Assembly (NCBI GenBank): GCA_964352225.1
Contig: CAYGRM010000021.1
Span: forward strand, 1-34,422
Direction: 5' to 3'
Source of the DNA: CAJQQY01 sp964352225
Lineage (GTDB): Bacteria > Bacteroidota > Bacteroidia > Chitinophagales > Saprospiraceae
Length of the DNA stretch: 34,422 nt
Below, piece after piece: positions 1 to 8,230 of the stretch. Position numbers and translations under genes: made by a program. Positions within the stretch are counted from its first letter, which is position 1; each line of letters begins with the position of its first letter. The notes below the pieces were generated by a model. The model was not told the origin of the DNA. It saw only the letters and a list, made by a program, of their open reading frames with translations, and did no database searches.

Positions 1-144
1 AGATATATGTTGAAAATTACTATATTTAATTAAACCTTTACTATCAAAGAAGGTCAAACTTTTATCCGTTTTAACAGACTTATCTTTAAATTTTAAGTTG
101 CAACTGATTTGCCTTTTTCCTGAAAATTAAATATTAGAATAGTT

Positions 145-174
145 TTTGATCTAATATTAATTCTAGCAGATTTG
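145..174 (+). promoter_or_regulatory. Possible promoter of the lipoprotein operon
   Basis: A TTTG at 145-148 is followed after 18 bases by CAGATTTG at 167-174, resembling the Bacteroidota -33 TTTG / -7 TAnnTTTG promoter, although the TA of the -7 box is not conserved. It would give a leader of roughly 90 bases before the first gene. Nothing else was recognised in bases 1-268. Confidence 0.3.
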
Positions 175-268
175 CAAAAAGCTAAAAAATAATTTTCACA
201 GACATAGGGGATGTTTGAAATTATATTGTCTTGATATTTTAAACCATTGCCTTAAAACCCAGATTCCT

Positions 269-1150
269 ATGAGGAATATATTCTACCTAATGTTGATGAT
301 GGTCTTTATTTTTTCTTGTAAAAAAGAAACTATCGTCCAAAATGTTATCATTGAAGATAATACAGCCCCTCCTTACAATGAAGTGACAACTGTTCAAATC
401 CAAAATTATGTCAATAAAATATATATTGATCTTTTAGGACGAGAACCGCTAGATGTTGAATTAACTGCTACTACTTCTGACTTGAAATCCAATTCCTTAA
501 GTGATGCTTCCAGGGAACAATTACTCACTAACTTGATGAGTTCGGAAGAATATTACAAACGATTTTATGAAATTTATCAAACCAGCTATTTGCCTGGAGT
601 AACTTCTGGGGAGTTAGATTTAACGATTTATATTTTTGAAGTAGAGCGAGATCAAGCGATTCAAAATGGGAATAATGGTTTGGCTCAATTGTACAATGCA
701 GAGTTAGCATTGATGTATGCTTTGCGTAATGCTCGTGTGGATTATCAAAACGGAAATATCACGATCAATGAATTTATGTTCATCCTCACTCGAAATAGTT
801 TCTATGATGAAATAAATATGGGGACTGAAAATTTTGTCCTCTCCTGTTTTGAAAACTTTTTGAAAAGAACCCCTACTGACGCGGAATTAATTGAATCTGT
901 AAATATGGTCAACGGAAACCCTGCTCTAGTCTTTTTGCAAGATGGAAATAATAAAGTCGACTTCATCAATATTTTGTTGGGAATACCTGAATTTTATCAA
1001 GGTCTAGCGATCGATATTTATAATCAACTTTTAGTTCGAAACCCTAGTTCGCAAGAAATGGTGGATGCAATTTTTATGTTAGACGATACGCAGGATTATC
1101 AAGCGGTGCAACGATTAGTGATGAAGTCGGATGAGTATGCGGGGTTTTAG
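269..1150 (+). CDS. Exported lipoprotein, first gene of a five-gene exported-protein operon
   Basis: A 293-residue protein when started at the ATG at 269. An upstream in-frame ATG at 215 would add 18 residues that break the signal peptide, so 269 is preferred. The N terminus is a short basic and hydrophobic segment ending in FIFSC, a lipobox, so the mature protein should be anchored by a lipidated Cys near residue 17. The segment YVNKIYIDLLGREPLDVEL, followed by a helix-rich region and a later 'NFLKRTPTDAEL' copy, recalls the ID.LGR.P...E motif of DUF1549-like proteins that accompany DUF1501 proteins in Planctomycetes. That likeness is by eye only. The next gene carries a similar segment, and the third encodes a DUF1501-like protein. 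The molecular role is unknown. Confidence 0.7.
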   Translation: MRNIFYLMLMMVFIFSCKKETIVQNVIIEDNTAPPYNEVTTVQIQNYVNKIYIDLLGREPLDVELTATTSDLKSNSLSDASREQLLTNLMSSEEYYKRFYEIYQTSYLPGVTSGELDLTIYIFEVERDQAIQNGNNGLAQLYNAELALMYALRNARVDYQNGNITINEFMFILTRNSFYDEINMGTENFVLSCFENFLKRTPTDAELIESVNMVNGNPALVFLQDGNNKVDFINILLGIPEFYQGLAIDIYNQLLVRNPSSQEMVDAIFMLDDTQDYQAVQRLVMKSDEYAGF

Positions 1151-1210
1151 GAGTGATGAACTATGAGTGATAAGTAATGAGTTCTTCTCGTCAATTCATA
1201 CTTACTCGCT
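1151..1210. repeat. Imperfect palindromic heptad-like spacer
   Basis: The spacer between the first two operon genes contains GAGTGAT, GAGTGAT and AAGTAATGAG words followed by the partly complementary ATTCATACTTACTC. It is a weak inverted repeat of the same style as the clearer heptad palindromes at 8951 and 21605. Confidence 0.35.
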
Positions 1211-1236
1211 ATTTTTTTATGAAAAAAAATTAAATC

Positions 1237-1737
1237 ATGAATAAATTTATTCAATTATCGATCATCTTTTTGCTGGGCATGTCTATTTTTTTTGGCTGTA
1301 AGCAAGAAAAAGAATATCAATATGTTTTTGAGGTAAATGAAGAAAATCTTTACCAAAGTAATGTTGATAAGACGAAGCAAAAAACTCCCGAACAATATAT
1401 TTCTATTTTATATTCTAATCTTTTTTCGACGACTGTTCCTCAGCAAGATTTAAATCAGTTGGCGGAAGTCCGTGCATCGATTGGTGATAAACAAATGGCG
1501 GACGAAATGATTCTAAATGATTTTGTCAACAGCGGAAATGCAAGTACACCAACTAACCAAGAAATGCGGGCAAATGTAGATCAGTTTATCGAAGATACTT
1601 ATATCAGGTTTTTTCTAAGAAAACCTTCTCCGTACGAAGTTTTAGAATTAAAACAAGAAATAGAAGGAGATACAGAAATGACACCGGAGATGATTTATCA
1701 AGCTTTTGCACTTTCTAATGAGTATAAGTTTTATTAG
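1237..1737 (+). CDS. Small lipoprotein with a repeat related to the preceding gene
   Basis: A 166-residue protein with signal peptide and lipobox (FFGC, Cys about residue 21). The C-terminal half, FIEDTYIRFFLRKPSPYEVLEL and NEYKFY, has the same 'Y.R.L.R.P...E ... S.EY' pattern as the first operon gene, which suggests a shared helical module. It is therefore probably a partner or paralogous half of that protein at the outer or inner membrane surface. No catalytic motif is visible. It is separated from its neighbours by 86 and 78 bases, both spacers carrying small palindromes, and is probably co-transcribed. Confidence 0.65.
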   Translation: MNKFIQLSIIFLLGMSIFFGCKQEKEYQYVFEVNEENLYQSNVDKTKQKTPEQYISILYSNLFSTTVPQQDLNQLAEVRASIGDKQMADEMILNDFVNSGNASTPTNQEMRANVDQFIEDTYIRFFLRKPSPYEVLELKQEIEGDTEMTPEMIYQAFALSNEYKFY

Positions 1738-1756
1738 GAAATTATTTGTAAGAGTA

Positions 1757-1780
1757 TTGCCTGCCTGTCGGCAAAGGCAG
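1757..1780. repeat. Short GC-rich palindrome
   Basis: Nested pairings TTGCC...GGCAA and CTGCC...GGCAG occur in an otherwise AT-rich spacer inside the operon. The local base composition differs sharply from the surrounding DNA, as expected for a small dispersed repeat rather than for coding sequence. Confidence 0.4.
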
Positions 1781-1815
1781 ATTATTTTTTGAAAATAGAA
1801 ATTCAAATAAGAATT

Positions 1816-3150
1816 ATGAAAAGGAGAAATTTTATCAAAAAAGCTAGTTTAGCTGCAGCAGGAACAATTGGAGTTCCTTACATTTTACCAACGGGAAGAT
1901 TGTTTGCAGCGACAGGAAGTCGAGTTGTTAATCATGTTGTTTATGTATTGTTTGCAGGAGGAATTAGAAACCAAGAATCGGTTGGGCAACAATTTTTGAT
2001 GAATCAAAATGCGTCACTTCCTGAAGGCAATGTGATGAATAATATGTTGACAGGGGCAGCTCCCTCTGGTTCTTTAATTCATGATCCTTGGACGCCGGTA
2101 TTAAATACCCCAATGATGGAGCAAGGAACCCTTTTCAAAGAAGTTGAGTATAAAACTGGCCCAACGGGACACTACAATGGTCATACTGTTGCGATGACAG
2201 GTAATTATACAGAGACTGGTTTGAATTTAAATATTAATCCAGATTTTCCGACCATTTTTGAATACTATCGAAAGCATTCTGATCCGAATGAAAGTGCCAT
2301 GAATGCTTGGTGGATATCTGAAGGTCTTGGGCCTTATCCTTCCTTGAATTATAGTCAGTCAGCGAGTTATGGAGCAAAATACGGGGCAAATTATTTACGA
2401 CCTCAAAGTATTTTAGGAAATGCTGGTCAGAGCCAATTAGGCAATGCGGTTAGCTATCAGCCTGATGATGTAGATCGAATCAATCGAATTAAAAGTATTT
2501 TAGATAATAATTTTGCACAAGCAGGCGAGCAGTTGCCAGGTATCCAAAATACGCCTGAAAATCGGGAGCAGATTAAAAACTTTTTATTGCAAAGAATAGA
2601 AGATGCAGGGAATGGAAATTTAGAGGTCGCGACTCCTGGAAATAATCCAAATTTACTCACAGGTGATTTGATCAATATTTCTGCTGCATGGCAAGTGTTG
2701 GATGAATTTACGCCTGAATTAACCGTAATTAATACGACTAATTTGGATGTGTGTCATGACAATTTTAGTGCATATTTATATTATCTACATCGAGCAGATT
2801 ATGGAATTGGTTGGTTGTGGAATAAGATTCAGAGTCATCCAGTTTTGGCAAATGATACGATTATGGTATGCATGCCAGAGCATGGTCGAAACTTGGATAG
2901 AAATAATATTGTTGATGCCAATGGACTTGGCGCATACGACCACACCGGCGATGAAAATTCACGAAGAGTCTTCACGATGATCGTTGGGCCAGATGATAAA
3001 GTGGTGCAGGGACAAGCTTTGGGAACTCCAAATAATCCAGTTGCAGAATCTATTGATGTGGTGCCAACGATTGCACATATTTTAGGATTTAAAGATAGTG
3101 TGCCAGGAGGATTGATGCCAGGACGAGTGCTAGAAGAAGCATTGATTTAA
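1816..3150 (+). CDS. Twin-arginine-signal protein of the DUF1501/alkaline-phosphatase-like superfamily
   Basis: A 444-residue protein from the ATG at 1816. The start at 1789 would put nine extra residues before the signal. The N terminus, MKRRNFIKKASLAAAG, is a textbook twin-arginine signal, so the protein is probably exported folded and may carry metal. Later motifs are LDVCHDNF (about residue 310), YLHRADYGIGWLWNKI, VCMPEHGRN and YDHTGDENSRRVF. This arrangement of Asp/His/Glu ligands plus the closing DVVPTIAHILGF resembles the core of DUF1501 and sulfatase/alkaline-phosphatase-like proteins. In Planctomycetes such proteins are linked to DUF1549/cytochrome partners, and here they lie beside lipoproteins and a haem-motif protein. 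The substrate is unknown. Confidence 0.75.
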   Translation: MKRRNFIKKASLAAAGTIGVPYILPTGRLFAATGSRVVNHVVYVLFAGGIRNQESVGQQFLMNQNASLPEGNVMNNMLTGAAPSGSLIHDPWTPVLNTPMMEQGTLFKEVEYKTGPTGHYNGHTVAMTGNYTETGLNLNINPDFPTIFEYYRKHSDPNESAMNAWWISEGLGPYPSLNYSQSASYGAKYGANYLRPQSILGNAGQSQLGNAVSYQPDDVDRINRIKSILDNNFAQAGEQLPGIQNTPENREQIKNFLLQRIEDAGNGNLEVATPGNNPNLLTGDLINISAAWQVLDEFTPELTVINTTNLDVCHDNFSAYLYYLHRADYGIGWLWNKIQSHPVLANDTIMVCMPEHGRNLDRNNIVDANGLGAYDHTGDENSRRVFTMIVGPDDKVVQGQALGTPNNPVAESIDVVPTIAHILGFKDSVPGGLMPGRVLEEALI

Positions 3151-3228
3151 AAATGTAAATTGATTGTTGTAATTTTTTCTATTGGAAAAAAACAAATAAC
3201 CGTTTTCAAAAATCAACCAATTAAAAAG

Positions 3229-4233
3229 ATGAAAAAAATCATATTTACCTTTTCAGTTTTATGCATGCTGATGTATTCTTGCAAGGATGATAATACTCCC
3301 AAGCCAGCAGATTTCCCTTTCAATCCATTTGATACGTTGACTTATCCGCTGCCAGAAATTGAAACGATTCCTGTAGACTCGAATGGTTTTTTAGGATTAC
3401 ATCATTATATTTTTTCAGCAAGTTGTAATCGACCAGGTTGTCATGATGGAACTTTCGAACCTGATTTTAGAACGGTTGAGAGTGCTTACAACTCTTTAGT
3501 CTTCCATCCGATTGTGAAAAATTATAGCATGGCAAATGATGGTCGCGAACCACTTCCATATCGAGTGACGCCTTTTGAGCCAGAGCAATCGATGTTGTAT
3601 AAAAGAATCACCGAGCATTTTTTACCTAATTTTGAACGAATGCCTTCAAGTGGAAATGCTTTGACCGAAGACCAAATTGGATTGATCACGAACTGGATCA
3701 ATGATGGCGCAAAAGATATTTTTGGAAATACGCCGACGCTTTCGAGTACTCAACCTGCATGTTATGGAGTGGTAGCTTATTTGCCAGACAATAATAATTT
3801 CAGAGTAGATACTGCTCGAATTGATAATTTTGCTTTCAATCCATTCATCACCTCAGCTGATGAAAATATGGAAATGTGGTTGCTTTTCCTTGACATGGAT
3901 GTCGATAGAAATTTTGTTTTAGGAAATAGTTTGACGTATAATAAAATTCAATTTTCGACAGAACCATTTACATTTTCAGATCCAGTAGAGTTGGATATGC
4001 AAGTTGAACCTGTACCACTTTTAATCAATAGTGTTTTTAGTTCTTACAATCCACAGCAGCTCCCATATTATCAAAGAGTTATGTTCAAACCATCCGATCT
4101 AGGATTCGAATCAGGTGATGTGGTTTACATGCGTATGTTTGTAAAAGATGCAGATCATGATGATCCAACGGAAGTGCCGAATGAAAATGCGCCTGCATAT
4201 TTGATTCAGTATTTTTCATTTTATGTTCAGTAA
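3229..4233 (+). CDS. Cytochrome c-like lipoprotein with CX4CH motif
   Basis: A 334-residue lipoprotein from the ATG at 3229, which gives a compact signal peptide ending MYSC (Cys18). Starting at 3160 would bury that signal. Cys66, Cys71 and His72 form SCNRPGCHDG, a CX4CH arrangement instead of the standard CX2CH haem-attachment motif. Downstream, ERMP (Met138) and a helix ALTEDQIGLITNWINDGA match the axial-Met region and last helix of class I cytochrome c domains. A single haem domain at about residues 55-165 is inferred. The rest (about 170-334) is beta-rich and unassigned. Together with the twin-arginine neighbour it suggests a periplasmic redox or metal-dependent complex. Haem binding through CX4CH is not proven. 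Confidence 0.7.
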   Translation: MKKIIFTFSVLCMLMYSCKDDNTPKPADFPFNPFDTLTYPLPEIETIPVDSNGFLGLHHYIFSASCNRPGCHDGTFEPDFRTVESAYNSLVFHPIVKNYSMANDGREPLPYRVTPFEPEQSMLYKRITEHFLPNFERMPSSGNALTEDQIGLITNWINDGAKDIFGNTPTLSSTQPACYGVVAYLPDNNNFRVDTARIDNFAFNPFITSADENMEMWLLFLDMDVDRNFVLGNSLTYNKIQFSTEPFTFSDPVELDMQVEPVPLLINSVFSSYNPQQLPYYQRVMFKPSDLGFESGDVVYMRMFVKDADHDDPTEVPNENAPAYLIQYFSFYVQ

Positions 4234-4258
4234 TTTTTTTGGAAAAAAATTAAAAGTC

Positions 4259-4720
4259 ATGAAGTATCAAAATATATTTTTGCTAGTCTTAATTTTGCTT
4301 GTAGCAAGTTGTGGAAAAGATGATCCTGATGAATTATTGACCGAAGTCCCAACTATCGAATTGGTCAAAGTGATTCCTGAATCTAATCAAGTGCAACAAT
4401 ATACTGATGAATTAACTTTTACGATTTCTTATGCGGATGGAGATGGAGATTTAGGAACGGAAGATCCAGATATTCCTTCGATTGAGTTGGTAGACACTCG
4501 TGATCCCGCTGTTTTAAAGTTTGATTATCATCTTTCCCCGCGAGCACCTTCTGGCTCTGAAATAAAAATAACAGGAGAGTTAAATGTGGTTTTAAATCAT
4601 ACGATTATCATTGATGAAAATAATAATTCGGAGACGACGACTTTTAAAATAAGAATAAAAGATCGGGCAGGGAATTGGAGTAATGAAGTGGAGACGGAAG
4701 AGATTACGGTTATGAAATGA
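4259..4720 (+). CDS. Small lipoprotein with Ig-like/cadherin-like fold, last gene of the operon
   Basis: A 153-residue protein from the ATG at 4259, which gives a proper signal peptide ending LLVASC. The residues before it (from 4223, overlapping the previous gene) would spoil the signal. The mature part contains FTISYADGDGDLG, a motif seen in calcium-binding cadherin/Ig-like surface domains of Bacteroidota lipoproteins, and ends in a beta-strand-like RIKDRAGNWSNEVETEEITV. It follows the cytochrome-like gene by 25 bases and is surely co-transcribed. A structural or adhesion role is inferred. Confidence 0.65.
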   Translation: MKYQNIFLLVLILLVASCGKDDPDELLTEVPTIELVKVIPESNQVQQYTDELTFTISYADGDGDLGTEDPDIPSIELVDTRDPAVLKFDYHLSPRAPSGSEIKITGELNVVLNHTIIIDENNNSETTTFKIRIKDRAGNWSNEVETEEITVMK

Positions 4721-4724
4721 TTTT

Positions 4725-4787
4725 ACCACATAGGCACATAGAAAACATAGCTCTTTAAAAACTATGTTTTCTATGTGCCTATATGGT
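4725..4787. repeat. 26-bp-stem palindrome of CACATAG words, probable bidirectional terminator
   Basis: Arms 4725-4750 and 4762-4787 pair over 26 bases with one mismatch around an 11-base loop. Each arm is made of near-repeats CACATAG, GCACATAG and AAAACATAG. It sits between convergent genes and could terminate both, but the stem is far longer than a terminator needs, which suggests a dispersed repeat. Confidence 0.7.
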
Positions 4788-4809
4788 GAAAAAAACTGTG
4801 TTAAATTTT

Positions 4810-6300
4810 TCATTCCCCAATTAATTTCTTCAAAGCCTCCTGCACCGCTTTTCTTTTTTCTTTTTTCTCCACTTCAATCGCAGCTGCAGCTCTTTCCCTA
4901 CAATCCTCAATCGGACATCGCTCACAAGTTTTATTCACCACCCGAGTGCGAATAGTTGGATCATCTAAGAAATTAATTTTCTCTTTCACCTCATCATCAA
5001 TCAAAATTCCAATCGTCACACTTGTGTTCAAATGCGATTTTGGATGAGCAGGTCTCGATAAAGTGAAGGATAAATATTCATCCTCCGTTCCAAAATATTT
5101 TGAGCGTTGCACTCCGACAAAAGTATTGACATATTTGCCTACCTGCTGCATTTCATACATGTCATTCAGCAAAGAAATGGATAACCACCTTCGACAATAA
5201 TGTTCTAACAATCCATTTCCGTGTGGATGATGCTTATGGTTGAGGTGCAATTCTTTATCAATTTCAAAATTATTTTTCTCCGTATTATGAATACATCGAA
5301 GGAAAAATAATTTTTGCAAACCAAAAAATTGGGGCAACAGATTCGTCAACCGATGATATAAAATCTCAGGGGAAGCATTGTATTTCCGATTGATTTGAAT
5401 CAAGGCTTCTGCATCCCATTTTTCTTTTTTGAAAAAAGAGGTGAGATCTTCCAAAAGAGCCTCCCGTGGAATAATCACCGCAGCAGCAAAATAAGAAGCT
5501 TTAAATTGGTTCAAAACCATATCAAAAGAATCAATTTTCAAGAGGGAAGAAGTATATCCACGTTGTTTTATTTTTAAGCGATTAAATCCTAATTCTTTGG
5601 CTAGTTGAAATAACTTCTCGGCAGAAGTTAAATTTTCATTGAGTAATAATTTTCTCCCTTTTGGAATAAAAACAGCTCGAATATCTTTTAATTCAGGGTA
5701 TTCATTCAATCCATTTTCGATGACTTGGTATTTATATTTTTTTTGTAAAATAAACTTTAAAGTCTCTGCAGTTGTACCTCCATTGATCGGCAATTTATCT
5801 TTTTTCAAAAAATCATCTACTGCTTTTTCGATCTCTTCAAAATAATTGTACCGCATTTCTTGGTAAGCTCGCATTGCACCTGTGAAAAAATGAGCATCCA
5901 ACAAAGAATAGTTTCTTGATATTTCGACTAAAGTTGAAATAAATGCACCCACCCGAATTGGAGCGTTGGCAATAATTTCAGTCACTTTCGACAATTCGAT
6001 TCCAAATAAATCCAACGGCAATTCATTCAAAAAATTAGACTGTAACAATACTCCTACGGGAGCTAATTGTTTGGTCAATTCTGTAGAAGTCAATGATCCT
6101 ACATCAATTTGTAAGGCTTTGGCCAACAGATCAATCTTATCAGCGCGAGGATATTTTTTCCCTTTTTCAATTTCGTTCAGGTAAGAAACTGAGAGTCCTG
6201 ATTGTTCTGCCAGTTGGGCAAATGACAATTTTAGCTCTGTCCGTAATTGTTTTACTTTCAGGCCGAAAATGATTCTATGGTTTTGTGTCTTGGTACTCAA
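4810..6300 (-). CDS. XRE-family regulator with degenerate ImmA/IrrE-like domain, ScfR/RamB type
   Basis: A 496-residue regulator. Residues about 10-75 form a clear HTH_3 domain (LRTELKLSFAQLAEQSGLS, YLNEIEKGKKYP). The middle resembles the IrrE-like region of ScfR/RamB-type regulators, but the usual HExxH zinc-protease motif is replaced by AKELGF, so proteolysis is unlikely. The C terminus has Cys459, Cys462 and Cys467 (CERCPIEDCRERAAAA), the cysteine cluster expected in this family, followed by a charged helix. Relatives regulate short-chain fatty-acyl, glyoxylate or propionate metabolism. The target here is not visible, although an acyl-CoA dehydrogenase lies about 9 kb away. It is divergent from the MutS-like gene, with a dyad at 6365-6392 between them that may be its operator. 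Confidence 0.8.
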   Translation of the reverse strand: MSTKTQNHRIIFGLKVKQLRTELKLSFAQLAEQSGLSVSYLNEIEKGKKYPRADKIDLLAKALQIDVGSLTSTELTKQLAPVGVLLQSNFLNELPLDLFGIELSKVTEIIANAPIRVGAFISTLVEISRNYSLLDAHFFTGAMRAYQEMRYNYFEEIEKAVDDFLKKDKLPINGGTTAETLKFILQKKYKYQVIENGLNEYPELKDIRAVFIPKGRKLLLNENLTSAEKLFQLAKELGFNRLKIKQRGYTSSLLKIDSFDMVLNQFKASYFAAAVIIPREALLEDLTSFFKKEKWDAEALIQINRKYNASPEILYHRLTNLLPQFFGLQKLFFLRCIHNTEKNNFEIDKELHLNHKHHPHGNGLLEHYCRRWLSISLLNDMYEMQQVGKYVNTFVGVQRSKYFGTEDEYLSFTLSRPAHPKSHLNTSVTIGILIDDEVKEKINFLDDPTIRTRVVNKTCERCPIEDCRERAAAAIEVEKKEKRKAVQEALKKLIGE

Positions 6301-6342
6301 ATATTTATTTTTTTACATTAAAGACTTCATGGGTAAAAATAG

Positions 6343-6350
6343 TAAATTTG
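6343..6350 (+). promoter_or_regulatory. Candidate -7 box (TAAATTTG) for the MutS-like gene
   Basis: TAAATTTG fits the Bacteroidota -7 consensus TAnnTTTG. No TTG is found at the expected upstream spacing. It lies about 90 bases before the TTG start of the MutS-like gene. Confidence 0.4.
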
Positions 6351-6364
6351 CGGCAATTCTTATT

Positions 6365-6392
6365 TTAGGAATTAGCTTTTGCCAATTCCTAA
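6365..6392. promoter_or_regulatory. Dyad in the divergent promoter region, possible operator
   Basis: TTAGGAATT (6365-6373) and AATTCCTAA (6384-6392) form a perfect 9-base dyad with a 10-base spacer, between the divergently transcribed XRE regulator and MutS-like gene. A role as regulator binding site is inferred from position only. Confidence 0.35.
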
Positions 6393-6437
6393 TTCGAGTC
6401 AAAATTTATTAAATCATTCTTACTCAAATTTTTCTCC

Positions 6438-8219
6438 TTGCAATTACAAGAACTTTATAAAAAACGACTTGATGATTTTTCAGCCAAAGCTGCAGAGTTA
6501 AAACAAAAATATATTCGCTTTTCGATTGTTCGTTTAGTGATCTTTTTTATTGGAGCTGCGATATTTACTTTTTTGTGGTCTTATGGTTGGGCAGCAGCTG
6601 TTTTTCTATTTGTGTTTTTAGCAGCTTTTGCTCGGTTTGTTTATTGGCATCAAGCGATTCAGCGTGACCAAATTCATCATGAAAATTTAGCTAAAGTCAA
6701 TCAAAACGAAACGAATTACCTGAACTACGACTTCAATCAATTCGATTCAGGTGATCAATTTATGGATGCGCAACATCCGAATTCCATTGATATGGATTTA
6801 TTTGGACCGTATTCTTTTTTCCAATATTGTAATCGAAGCAATACTTCCATTGGAAAAAAATGTTTGGCCAGTTGGTTAAGTCATCCTGCAAAAATAGATG
6901 AAATTTCTCTTCGTCAAGAGTCTGTGCAAGAATTACAGCAGCAATTAGATTGGCGACAAAACTTCCAAGCACTCGGTATGTCCACCGAAGATTCCGAAGA
7001 TCATCTGGATGCCTTAAAAAAGTGGTTGCAAATGCCTCCATTCGTCAGCAATTCATCTTGGTTAAAAATGGCGATGTACATTGCACCAATTTTAGGGATT
7101 GCAGGAGTGGTGCTGTGGTTATTTTATATTCCTTGGCAGTTGGCGATTTTATTTTATGTACCTGCGGCGATTGTTTTGAAAATGACTTTGGAAAAAGTCA
7201 ACGCCACTCATGTGCAAACCGATAAAGCAGAAAAAATATTAGCTCATTATGCTCGACTAATTCATCATATTGAAGGGGAAAAGTTTTCAGCTAAAAAACT
7301 ACATGACTTGCAATCTGTATTTTTTGTTGGAAATGAAAATGCCTCCACCAGCGTAAAAAAATTATCCTACATCATTCAGCAACTGAATGTTAGAAGTAAT
7401 CCTTTTGCAATCATTCTAAATATATTTACCCTGTGGGATTTGCATTGGGTCAATCGCTTAGAAAAATGGCAAGCTTTACAAAAAGATCATTTGCCAAAAT
7501 GGTTTGATGCCTTGCAAGAGATCGAAGCAGTTTTAAGTTTTGCGACACTTTATTATAATAATCCAAATTGGGTTTTTCCAAAAGTAGAAAACAAGAAAGA
7601 GTTCGTGGCGAAGCAAATGGGGCATCCTCTCATCAATGGAAAAGAAAGAGTTTGTAACGATTTGGCTATGCCAACTGAAGCGCATATTAAATTAATCACA
7701 GGGTCGAATATGGCTGGTAAAAGTACCTTTTTGCGAACGGCTGGATTGAATATTATTTTAGCAATGAGTGGGAGTGTAGTTTGCGCTGAACGATTTTCCT
7801 TGCCGCCGTTGCAAGTTTATTCTAGTATGCGAACGGTCGATGCTTTGCATGAAAGCACCTCTTCTTTTTATGCAGAGCTTAAGCGATTAAAAATAATCAT
7901 CGAAGCGGTAGAGGAAGAACAAAACATCTTTTTTATCTTAGATGAAATTTTAAAAGGGACAAATTCTACTGATCGACACACGGGTTCAAAGGCATTGATT
8001 CAGCAATTTATTAACAGTAAAGGATCAGGTTTAATTGCCACACATGATTTAGAGTTAGGAAGTATGGAAGCGAATTCAGCTGGTGCAATCGAAAATCTCT
8101 GCATGGAAGTAGAAGTAAAAGATGGAAAATTGAAGTTTGATTATACCATCAAAAAAGGAGTGAGCCAAAGTTTTAATGCAACGCTTTTGATGAAACAGAT
8201 GGGGATTCGAATAAAGTAA
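6438..8219 (+). CDS. Membrane-attached MutS-like ATPase
   Basis: A 593-residue protein with a MutS domain V ATPase at the C terminus: Walker A TGSNMAGKST (421-430), Walker B FFILDEILKGTNS (from 498), and GLIATHDLELG. The N-terminal mismatch-recognition domain of MutS is absent. Two hydrophobic hairpins (about 27-70 and 209-248) predict four membrane segments. The protein therefore belongs to the membrane-bound MutS-related family common in Bacteroidota, whose function is unknown and is probably not classical mismatch repair. The start is a TTG: the in-frame stop at 6390 and the lack of any ATG before residue 109 leave no other reasonable choice. The next gene begins 11 bases downstream, so the two may be co-transcribed. 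Confidence 0.85.
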   Translation: MQLQELYKKRLDDFSAKAAELKQKYIRFSIVRLVIFFIGAAIFTFLWSYGWAAAVFLFVFLAAFARFVYWHQAIQRDQIHHENLAKVNQNETNYLNYDFNQFDSGDQFMDAQHPNSIDMDLFGPYSFFQYCNRSNTSIGKKCLASWLSHPAKIDEISLRQESVQELQQQLDWRQNFQALGMSTEDSEDHLDALKKWLQMPPFVSNSSWLKMAMYIAPILGIAGVVLWLFYIPWQLAILFYVPAAIVLKMTLEKVNATHVQTDKAEKILAHYARLIHHIEGEKFSAKKLHDLQSVFFVGNENASTSVKKLSYIIQQLNVRSNPFAIILNIFTLWDLHWVNRLEKWQALQKDHLPKWFDALQEIEAVLSFATLYYNNPNWVFPKVENKKEFVAKQMGHPLINGKERVCNDLAMPTEAHIKLITGSNMAGKSTFLRTAGLNIILAMSGSVVCAERFSLPPLQVYSSMRTVDALHESTSSFYAELKRLKIIIEAVEEEQNIFFILDEILKGTNSTDRHTGSKALIQQFINSKGSGLIATHDLELGSMEANSAGAIENLCMEVEVKDGKLKFDYTIKKGVSQSFNATLLMKQMGIRIK

Positions 8220-8230
8220 AAAAAAGAAAA

